64,000 nt of DNA from an uncultured Bacteroidales bacterium (GTDB lineage Bacteria; Bacteroidota; Bacteroidia; Bacteroidales; Paludibacteraceae). Every line of letters begins with the position of its first letter. The first letter of the stretch is position 1. Below, piece after piece: positions 21,892 to 32,900 of this stretch. The DNA lies in contig CALAUA010000015.1 in assembly GCA_937891975.1 (NCBI GenBank), positions 244,485-308,484 on the forward strand. Direction: 5' to 3'. A model generated the notes under the pieces. That model had not been told where the DNA came from, did no database searches, and worked only from the letters and a program-made list of their open reading frames with translations. The position numbers and the translations under genes were made by a program.

Positions 21892-23907
21892 TTAGTTCAT
21901 AGCTTGGAGTTTGTCCTCCATTTGTAGCCATTCGTCGCGTAGGCGAGCAGCAGTATCAAAATCCAGATTCTTGGCTGCTTCCAACATAGCACGACGTTGC
22001 TTTTCCGAGGCACGCTCTAACTCCTTTTTATTATATTGTTGCCATGGCGCAGATTTCCACGCATCTTGAATTTTCTGCTCAAGTGCCTCTTTCTCAGCTT
22101 GTTCCTTGCGCATGATAGCAATGAGTGGACTAGATTCGATTGCTTTATTGAGCGCTCTTGGTGTGATACCATGTTGTTGGTTATAGGCAATTTGCTTTTC
22201 GCGACGGCGCAATGTCTCGTTGATAGTAAGTTGCATAGACGGCGTGATTTTATCGCCATACATAATCACTTTGCCATGGATATGGCGTGCTGCACGTCCT
22301 GCGGTTTGTGTGAGAGAACGATGATCGCGTAGGAAACCCTCTTTGTCGGCGTCAAGGATCGCCACCAGACTGACTTCGGGTAGGTCTAATCCCTCGCGTA
22401 GGAGATTGACGCCTACAAGGACATCGTATAGTCCCTTGCGTAAGTCTTCCATAATTTGTATGCGTTCCAATGTATCTATATCCGAATGGATATATGCGGA
22501 ACGTATGCCATATCGGCGCAAGTATTCGTCCATTTCCTCTGCCATACGTTTGGTGAGTGTGGTGATGAGTACTCGCTCCTCTTGCTTGACGCGCAGGCGA
22601 ATCTCCTCCATGAGATCATCGACTTGATGCGTACACGGACGTACCTCGATTTCTGGGTCGAGCAGTCCCGTAGGACGGATGAGTTGGTCGACAAAGACAC
22701 CATTGCTGCGTTGCAACTCATAGTCAGCAGGCGTAGCAGAGACATAGATTGTCTGACCTGTCTTCGCCTCAAACTCCTCGAAGGTGAGCGGACGGTTGTC
22801 TCGTGCAGCAGGCAAGCGGAAACCGTATTGCACAAGGTTGTTCTTGCGTGCTCGGTCGCCTCCGTACATGGCATGAATTTGTGGAACGGTGACATGGCTC
22901 TCGTCAATGACGAGGAGCATGTCTTTTGAGAAATAATCTAGCAAACAATAGGGAGGTGTACCTGCTTCACGTCCGTCAAAATAGCGGCTATAGTTCTCAA
23001 TACCAGAACAATAGCCTAATTCCTGAATCATTTCCATATCATACTTCACACGCTCTTCAATACGTTTGGCGTAGAGCGGTTCGCCTATATCGTGGAAGTA
23101 TTGGATTTGGTTGGCCAAGTCGAGTTTTATCTGCGCGATGGCATCTGCTTGTTTATCGGGATTGGTGCAGAAGATAGTAGCTGGGTAGATGTTGTAGGTG
23201 TCAAACTCTTCAATCACTTCGTTTGTCACAAGGTCAAGCGTCATGATGGCATCCACTTCGTTGCCAAAAAACTCAATACGCAGGATATAGTCGGCGTAAG
23301 CCAGTGCAATATCTATGGTATCACCTTTGACACGGAAGCGCCCGCGGTTGAGTTCGTTGTCGTTGCGAATGTATTGCGATTCAACCAGTTGATTGAGCAA
23401 ATTGCTCATGTTGCGCATTTCGCCTCGTGATACAGAGATACACGATTGACTGAAATCTTGTGGGTTGCCAATGCCATATAAGCAACTGACAGAAGATACC
23501 ACAATGACGTCTTTTCTTCCACTCAATAGGGCTGAGATTGCACTCAAACGTAGTCTGTCTATCTCCTCGTTAATACTCAGATCTTTCTCAATATAGGTGT
23601 CAGTAGTAGGAATATAAGCCTCAGGTTGGTAGTAATCGTAGTACGAAACGAAATACTCCACCGCATTGTTGGGAAAGAACTGCCGCATCTCACTATAGAG
23701 TTGTGCGGCAAGTGTCTTATTATGGCTAAGTATGAGGGTCGGGCGGTTAATCTGAGATATAACATTAGCAATGGTGAATGTCTTGCCAGAACCCGTTACG
23801 CCGAGTAATGTTTGTGCCTCTGCCCCCATACGAAGCCCCTCCACCAGTTGGTGGATGGCTTCGGGTTGATCGCCCGTGGGACGATATGGGGAGTGGAGGG
23901 AAAACAT
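21892..23907 (-). CDS. uvrB: Excinuclease ABC subunit B
   Basis: 671 residues, full length. UvrB is the DNA-loading helicase-like subunit of nucleotide excision repair, partner of UvrA (encoded at 9792). Visible: Walker A GVTGSGKTFT (about 38-47), the beta-hairpin region YYDYYQPEAYIPTTDTYIEKD, DESH box, TLTKRMAEEMDEYL, the late helicase motif QTAGRAARH, and a C-terminal UVR motif that would bind UvrC. It begins 5 bases after the stop of the giant surface-protein gene, so it appears to be transcribed at the end of a 9.3-kb secreted-protein message. That is an unusual setting for a repair gene; an internal promoter inside the large gene cannot be excluded. Confidence 0.96.
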   Translation of the reverse strand: MFSLHSPYRPTGDQPEAIHQLVEGLRMGAEAQTLLGVTGSGKTFTIANVISQINRPTLILSHNKTLAAQLYSEMRQFFPNNAVEYFVSYYDYYQPEAYIPTTDTYIEKDLSINEEIDRLRLSAISALLSGRKDVIVVSSVSCLYGIGNPQDFSQSCISVSRGEMRNMSNLLNQLVESQYIRNDNELNRGRFRVKGDTIDIALAYADYILRIEFFGNEVDAIMTLDLVTNEVIEEFDTYNIYPATIFCTNPDKQADAIAQIKLDLANQIQYFHDIGEPLYAKRIEERVKYDMEMIQELGYCSGIENYSRYFDGREAGTPPYCLLDYFSKDMLLVIDESHVTVPQIHAMYGGDRARKNNLVQYGFRLPAARDNRPLTFEEFEAKTGQTIYVSATPADYELQRSNGVFVDQLIRPTGLLDPEIEVRPCTHQVDDLMEEIRLRVKQEERVLITTLTKRMAEEMDEYLRRYGIRSAYIHSDIDTLERIQIMEDLRKGLYDVLVGVNLLREGLDLPEVSLVAILDADKEGFLRDHRSLTQTAGRAARHIHGKVIMYGDKITPSMQLTINETLRRREKQIAYNQQHGITPRALNKAIESSPLIAIMRKEQAEKEALEQKIQDAWKSAPWQQYNKKELERASEKQRRAMLEAAKNLDFDTAARLRDEWLQMEDKLQAMN

Positions 23908-23912
23908 TTTTA

Positions 23913-26900
23913 TTAATGTACCATTATTTTACCAGATTTAATGCGATTTTTGTCATTTTCAAAGAAGACATAGAAGAATATACGATTCTTTTCTGGTAGA
24001 CTAAACTGGGTAGTAGTATTATAGATATCTAATAGTTGGTCAGAACCATCAGGATTGGTAACTATGACCGCATTATTTTGATCCACCTCAGTGATTTTTT
24101 TGTAGAATAGTAATTGCCCCTCTTGTGTATATATACCGATTGATACATTCTTGCGCAGAGTAGCAACTGCAAAATCTAATCCACCAATATGCTTAATCAT
24201 CACATCGTGTGCGGAAGGAACTTTCGCAGACTCAATGGTGCTAGCTGTAAAGAAAATGGTATATACTCTCTCTGTGCCATCATGTGCAGTGACGTAGATA
24301 TAGAATGGTTCTTCGAGGGTGTACATAGAGTATTCTATCGTAGCCATGCTATCTTCAGCCACAGCCTCAATAATAGGTTGTGCGTTTGTGACATAATATA
24401 CATATTCCATTACTTCAGGATCAAAGTCGCGCAATAGAACACTGTCTAAGTAGATGCCACTAAGTCGTGCATTGTCGCTGAGCGTAATGATTTGTTCAAT
24501 GGTATATACACGTGAGTGTTCGCCATCTTGCGCATTGACTTGAATAAGGAAGTTTACATCAGTTTGATAGATAGTAACCTCGGCATTTAAATCTTCCGCT
24601 ACGGCAGCAATATCCTCAAGTTTCATCAACTGGGTTGAATCGGAACCGATAGGATAGATCAGCTGATAGTTAGTTGTATCTGCGTGGAATCCTGTAATCT
24701 CTTCTCCTTGTACCGTCAAGGTTTTGAGACGACAATTGTCGTTTAACGCAACCATCACGCGGACATCATAATCCGTTGAGTACATCGGGTCAGGAGCTGT
24801 AACGCTAAATCGATAGGTAGTTTGTGTTTGTCCGCCTACTTCTACGATAAAGGTGTCAACAGCTACAGTTTGTCCTTCTTTTCCTAAAAGATAGGTGAAC
24901 GCTGGATGTTCTGTCGTTCCGTATGGAAGCACAATATCATAGTAGAAGGAATCTGGTTGGAATCCAGAGATCAGTACGTCATCTTGATATATGCCTTCCA
25001 AGTAGGAGTATGGTGATTGTTGATAATTAAAGATAATCGTATAAGTAGCGTTGTAGTTATCGTTTTCTGCTGTGACGGTGATACGTGTAGTATCCCCACG
25101 CAAGATATCTACTACTTGATACCACTCTGCTTTTTCAACGGAAACAAATGGTAAAGTACCTCCTTCAGGAACACTGTATATGTAGTTGTGTCGATTGGGT
25201 GTGAAATCTTCAATAGGTGCACCATTGATGTAGATGTTGAGTAAGTCGGTATTGGTAGATAGAACTCGACTGAACATGAAATAAATGGTGTATGTGCGCG
25301 TTTGTCCGTTTTGAGCTTTGACGGTAATTATTTGTTTCCAACCGATTTGAGTACTAGCAATTAGATATGGCAGGCTTTGAGTTTCTACCAATTGATATAC
25401 ATCGCCCTCTTGCCATGTCACAGAAGGTGCGATTGAGTCGCCAGGAGCGAGGTAGAGGTAATAATCGTTGGTATGCGCATCGAATCCAGAGATAGAATCC
25501 ATTTTAACATAAATCATTTGCAAGGTGTCCACATCGGACTGCATGATTTCATATGAAACGGTGTAAGTGTTCTTTTTCCCAGATCCAGCGTGTACATCTA
25601 TTTGGTTGATCTGCTTGATAGGTGTGTTGATAATCGTATTGGCAGTGACCGTTTGCCACTCATCTGCCTCTTGCCAAGAGAGTTCTGGTATATGGTCGGT
25701 ACCGACAGGCAAGAGATAGTCATAATAGAAGGAGTCAGGTTGGAATCCATCGATCATGACACCATCAGCAAAGATGGCGATAAGCGTGTCGGCATCGGAG
25801 TATGTGCGTTGGAACGCCAAGAGGTATTGCTGTGTGGTACCATCCTCAGCGGTGACATAGATAGTATGTTGCAAAGGTCCTGTGATCGAATCAATGACGG
25901 TTTGCGTGCTCTCCTGTTGTATAGGATATACCTCAGGCATGTGGGCTTGACCGATAGGCAGATTGATGAAGTAGTTGTAGCGATCAGGTGCGAAACCATC
26001 TAATGAGTCGGTGCCGAGATAGATCATCTGCAAGTGGGCGTTGCTAGATTGTGGTACGAAGAACCGCAGTGTGTAGATATTGGTTGACACCTTATCTGGT
26101 GCAGTGACATGTATCTCGATGGTTTGATCCACTCTGACGATTTGCACCTCTTGTCCCTCGCAGTTGAGCAATGCACTCACCTCTGGCAAATAGAGTGAGC
26201 CAGAAGGGAGATTGATGTTGTAGCGCTGTTGCATAGGGGAGAAGATGAGTTCGTCGTTGATGGATGGTTGGAATTGGTCGAAGTTTTGTCCATCAAGCAG
26301 GATGTTTCTGAGTGTGACATCCGATGACGCATTCTCCTTATACACTTCGATCTCGTAGTCAGCTGTGCTAACCCCATCTTGTGCTAGTACATGCAGAATG
26401 TGTATATTGCCGCTGTGAGACTGGGTGACAGTTTGGAAGTTGTCCTGTGAAGCCCATGTGAGCAGCGCCTCATCGTCGGTAGTCTTGACCGAATAGTAGT
26501 GGCGTGAACTTTCGAAGTTGTTGATAGGCGCTCCATTGACAGCGATATTGGTCAATGCAACGCAGTGGCTAGGTTCAGCCTCGAAATGCAATTGGTAGAT
26601 GCTTTGTGCATTACCATCCTCGGAAGTAACAACAATATTGGTAGTTTCCCCTAAACCGCCATGCTCAATACTAACTTGTTGGCGTGCTGCGCCCAATTGG
26701 TATTCGATGGTTGGGATAGTAGGTTCTACGGCTTTGAAGGAGCCGACAGGTAGTATGATGGAATAGCTGAGGTTATCCGCATGGAAACCATCTAGCGGTT
26801 GCCCGTCCAGCAGAATGGATTGCAGGTGAGCGTGGTTGCTCAAGTTAGGCACGATGGTCAATGTGTAAGGATTGCCAACGGTACCGTCTTCGGCAACAAC

Positions 26901-29900
26901 CTTGTAGGTGTAGATAGTAGTGTCCCCATGGATGCTATATGCGACATGCAGCGAGTCAGCTTGGTCGTTGGCTACAGCATGGATATGTACGGGGTTGTCG
27001 GTACGATAGGTATAATCGTAGATCTGTGGGTCGAAGTCGTTGTAGAGTGTACTATCGATATAGATGGCCTTGAGGTAGGTATTGGATGACAATTCGGTAG
27101 GGTAGATGATACGATAAGTATGCTTATCATTACCAAAGACTTGCCACTCCATATATTTTGGGTCTTGCACGAATACCACGGAGTCTGTGTCGTATGCGCG
27201 TTTGAATGCCACGGTGTTAGGTTGGGCAAGGGTGTAATCGTAGGTATCACTGCTGAATCCTAGTATGGACACGCCATTAACCTCGATGTCGGAAAGTTGA
27301 GCGGTGGTGGTAGGTTTGTCCAATATGATAGCATATTGGCCAGTAGTAATACCATCTTCTGCAAGGACAGTTAATACACCATTGCTGAGTGTTACTGTTT
27401 GTCCATCAGATAGTTTGGTAAATTCGATAGTCGGCAATTTGTCGCCTTCGATGTGGTACTCTCGCGTATCAGCATCGAAAATTATTCCATTGGCTGTGAT
27501 ACTAGCGAGTTGTGTACTATTCGACTGTTCTTCTACAAATTGGATAGTATATTGCATCGCATCCCCCGTCTCTGCTGTAACATCAATGATGGCCGCATCT
27601 TTGGTGTAGTGAACACTTACCTTACCATGTACACTCATTGGGATGGCTTCAATGCTTGGTAATGTGGTATGACCATTAGGTAGAGTGTAGGTATATGTTG
27701 CATTGTCACTTGAGAAATCAGCTAATGTAGTCCCATTGACAAAGATGTTCTGCAAGCGTTTTTCTGCAGATATTGTACGATTGATAGTTAGGGTGTAATC
27801 GGTATAGGAACCATCTTCACCGTAGTTGCGAATCAATGCCTTACGAATACCATTCTCTTCTTCTCCCCATGTCACAATCGGCATTTGGTCTGACTTTTGA
27901 CCGACTAGTTTTAACTCTGGAAATTTGCAATACTCTGTACTGTCAATTTGGTAGGTGATGTTCGTTCCGTCGATTATAGCATTTTGACCATCTATGGTAG
28001 CTCCTGCGAGTGTTGAGTTGTAGATAAATCGCAGATTACGAATATCTAATTCAGAGGTGCATTTTGTAGCGCCTCCGTAATCTTCCGCATTGTCAGAATG
28101 TCCCGAATTGACTGTTATGTTCATCTGCTGAATCAATCCTAAACCACTATAGTCGAGATCTTCAACATGATTTTGGAAATCTTCGGTAATGGTTAATGGA
28201 CCCTTATACAATGTCGGTGTAGTATTAGTCCCGTCGCTGAGATTCACCCAGAGACGCCAATTCTTCATATTGGATGCTGCTGTAACACGGTAGTCAATAG
28301 CAATTTGTTCAGGAGTGTTGCGGAAGGTAATGCCACCAGAAACAGAGGAAGTGGAGTTACCTGAACTCTTTAATGTGAGTTGTAGAGTTCCGATAGTCAT
28401 TATGCCAGGTACTGAACCATAGATGGAATTGGCATCTCCGTTGCGCCATGTGGACAGGTGTATCACTCCATTCGGAAGAACCGTAACTTCTGGTCCAGTA
28501 ACAACAGGTGAGGACAAGAAACCGCCCCACTCATATTTATCAGCGCAATCAGCGGGAACCATCCAGCCTTTCGGCTTGGATTTTCCATTGTGTACGGTGT
28601 TCTCCATCTCCGTAAAATTATTACTTGGTATTACATCATTCTGATAATAGAAGTGTACTGTATAGATATTGCTATATTCGCCAGTTTCTACGGTAAATTG
28701 AATATGCTTGCTATCCGATGATGTCTCTGTTACAATCACATCATCAAGCGCAGTGTAGGTGATTTCTGGAACAGAATTCTCTATGTTTACTATGTAACTA
28801 TATTGATCAGGACGGAAGTTTGCTAGAGGTGTACCATCTACGCTAATGCTAGTAAGTGTAGCAGGAGTATATGTGGTTACTTTAGGAGTAAGAACATATA
28901 CGGTAGAATCTTCATTTGCACGATTAGAATAGGCCGTAATAATTGTAGGCTGTGCAACACCTGCTGATACCATACTTACAGTTTGCTCTGCAAAGTTCTT
29001 TTCGTAAGCGACATTAAATTCTGTAGAGCCATAGGGCAGGTTGACTTCTATATTGTTGCCATGTGTAAGATCTAGTGGGTAGTCATTTACCGTAATGGAT
29101 TTTAGCACATTAGGCAATGCAGATTGTTGTACAGAGAAAGTGAGTGAATAGGTGCGTTGTTCTCCATTTTCTGCTGTTACGATAAACTTAGTAATGCCAT
29201 CTAGAGGTGCTGCAATATATTCGATTTCTTGTTCTGGTTCTGCTTTGTCGTAGAATATGGTAGGCACTGCTGTTGTACCATATGGTAGAAGAATATGATA
29301 AGAAGTCGTGTTTGGATTAAATGTGTAGTCTATTGCTTCGTTGACTTCCAATCCGCCTAACGCCGTATTGCTAGACTTGATAACAGGGAAATGGATAGCG
29401 TATGTCTTGGTTGTCTCACCATCGGGTGCTAGCACGGTGATGGTAGTTGTGCCGTCAATCGCACTATGGTAGGTGGTGATGACTTGATCTTTGTGCGAAC
29501 CGATAGGTTGTACACATGGCACGACCTTAGTGCGCCAAGCGAGCGTGTCGATATATTCATATACTTCAGCATCAAACCCATCAAGACTTGCTCCTTCGAT
29601 GAGAATATCAGAGAGCCATGCGTTGGCAGATTTCTTGCGATCGTAGATGATACGATAGGTATTGGTAGTGCCATCTTCGGCAGTAACAATCACTTGTTGC
29701 TCTGTGTTGCTAGCACTATGCATAGCCACATCTTGGCCTGCCTTCGTTTCCACGAGGATGTTTGGTAGTGCGTATCCTTCAGGAAGTGATACGATATATT
29801 CGTATGTAGTAGGCACGAAAGTGATTGCGCCATCCATGCCCTGCAATTGCAGATTAATCAAGTTGGCATCATTGCTGAGTTGCTTCTCAAAATGCAAGGT

Positions 29901-32900
29901 GTAACGCGCGGTGTCGCCACTCTGAGCAGCGACTAAGAGCGAATAGGTATTGGCATTGAGCATACCAGCATAGACTACCTGCTCAGCATAAAGTTTCTCG
30001 TAGGTGATTGTGGGCAACGTGTCCGTAACGGAGAGTGTGTAGGTGTAGGTGCTAGGTGAGAAACTATCGATGCTCTCGCCATTGGCAAGGATATTGCGCA
30101 AGGTACAATCGGTGTTGGCCTTTGGATGAAGCGTAATTTCGTATTGTGCCTTACTATTGCCTGACACTACATATAGGGTCACCATATTCTTCTGGCGGAA
30201 GATAGTTACTTGTTGTGTGCTCTCTGCATCGTAAGTGATGTCAGGATCATATGTGTCGCATACCACGTTGTAAATGAACTGTTCGGACGAGAAATCAGCA
30301 ATGGCTTTGCCATCCACATAGATGTTTTTGAGCAAAGCGTAGTTGCTACTTACATTGACGAAGTTAATCGTATATGTATTAGATGCACCAGATTCAGGAG
30401 TGACTACGATCTTGGCTTGTCCAGCGGAATAAGGAGCAGTAATAGTTACTTGCTGTCCCTCTTCCTTATCTATAGTGATTCTTGGGCAAGTTGGTTGTGT
30501 GAGATATACATTGTAATCAAAGGTATTCTTATCAAAAGTATCTAAACTATCACCATTCAAATAAATCATGTTTAGGAAAGCGCTGTTAGAACGCTGAATA
30601 ATAAATAGAATGGTATAAGTTTGTATGTTCCCGCTTTCCGCAGTTACTTTGATAGTATGTATATTATTGTTACGTATGCTTAATATCTTTTGTGATTCAT
30701 CTGCTTTGTCAAAAGTTACTTCAGGGATAGTGGTAACACCCATTGGCAAAGTGTCTGTATAATTCAATGTTTGTGCGTCAAAACCTTTTAATGGCTGACC
30801 ATTTAGATATATCATTTTTAAGTCTGCATTATCGGATGTAGCGACTGAGAAGTGTAGCGTATAGGTTTGAGCAGCACCCGACTGAGGGCGAACGGTAATC
30901 TTGTAGTCACCGTTTACCCCACCAGAACGCACTGTAACGTTTTGATACTGATCTGCTTGATCGTAGGTAATAATAGGTAACGTGGTTGTCCCTTTTGGTA
31001 ATGGACAATCATATTCTAATATCTTCGGGTCAAATCCTTCCAATGGTTGACCATCAAGGTAAATCATTTTCAGAGTGGCATTGGTTGCTTTGGCTACCGA
31101 GAAAGCAATTTGGTAAATAGTAGTACTACCGTTTTGCGCGCTTACGGTGATACGTGTGGTACCATTAATACCATTAGTAAGAATATTAACGGACTGATAT
31201 TCATCACCTTTCTCTACTGTGATTTCGGGCAGTTCTGTTGTGCCGATAGGTAATGTGTAACTATAAGAAGTCGTGTTTGATGCAAAATCAGATAATGCCT
31301 CACCACCAATATAAATCATATTAAGTGTAGAAATTTCAGATTTAGCCGTAGAAACGACAATCTTATAGACTGTTTGGTCCGTGCCATTACCTGCGAGAAC
31401 GGTTACTGTTGTTGTACCATCTAAACCACCTTCCTGAATAGTCACTTGTTGAGTAGGCTCACCTTTCTCAAAGGTAATATCAGGTAACTCGGTTGTGCCA
31501 ATAGGTAGGTTGACATAATAAGTAGTATGAGTAGGGTCAAAATTAGGAATAAGATTATCACCCATCTGCAAACTCTTAAGCATCGAATAGGATGATGCTT
31601 CCAATTTGAAGTTGATTTTGTAGATTTTAGGCGTTGGGTTGCCAGGGGTGGTTACGCTGATTTGGTATGTGCCGCCATCAATAGTAGATGGTTCAGTGTA
31701 TGTAATCGTTTGCTCTCCAGCTGGGTATGCAGATACCGCTTCTACGTCAGGGATGGTCGTAGTTGAAGTAGGCAAAGATACACGGTAAATAGTTTGACTA
31801 GGAGTAAATCCTGGAATAGAAACTCCGTTGACCTTAATATCTTTCAATGTGTTGTCGGATAGTTTAGCCACACTGAAAGTGATCGTGTAGGTCTTTGTGG
31901 CTTTTTTATCGGCAGCAGTTACCTTGATGGTTGCAGTACCTGTCAAACTAGTAGCTTGTGTGATCTCCACCGTTTGCTCATCTTCTTGTTTTTCTACAGT
32001 TACCTCAGGAATAGCTGTTGTACCATATGGCAACTGGTGAGTATATGTACCAAGATCTGGCTTGAAGTTGCTAATGGCATTGCCGTTTACGTATATGCTA
32101 GCTAATTTAGCATTTGTACTTGCCTCGCGCACGAACTTAATCTTATACGTAGTAGTGCTCTTGCCGTCTTCTGATTTTACAGTGATTACAGTCGGAGTTC
32201 CATCAATTTCACCATTTGTTATTGTGATCTCGCTGCCAGATAACTCACGGCCTGCAAAACTAGCAGTTTCACCTTTAGCATTGGTGATAGACCCCGCACC
32301 ACGTACTGCTTTGATCTCTGGGATGTTTGTGGCAGAACGACCAAGCGAGTAGGTTTGTTCTTCTTGTGTGTTAGGGTCAAAGCCCTTCCACTCTTTGCCG
32401 CCGACATACAACTTTTGAATCTTAGATGAGTAAATAAGCTCAATATCATCTACATATAACGCATTGCCTTCGTATAGGCCACTATTAGCACGATAGTTTG
32501 GATAGTTGCTAGCCGAGAAAATGATGTTCATCATTGTTGGAACATCATTGTTGAAATAATAAATAGGTACGCGGATATTGGTCCAATTACCATATTCTTT
32601 CTTTTCTCGCCACATACCTTCGGCTATCTGATTAGCTTTTTGGTCTGTGCCACATTCATTCGCATCCAATGCCAAACGAATATCACTCTCTTCATTAGTT
32701 TGGCTAACGCTTGTACAATTGCCATTTTTGGCCTTGTATTTGCTACTCTTGGCTGTGCCTGACCATGCATAGTACAGCAGATAAAAGTCTTCTTTATCCA
32801 CATTGGCACCTATACGCTTGATCCATACAGACATTGAGTCTGGACGGTATTTGAAGTTGATGCCTCCAGAAGTACCAGCAGTAGCGGTCTTGGTGTCAAT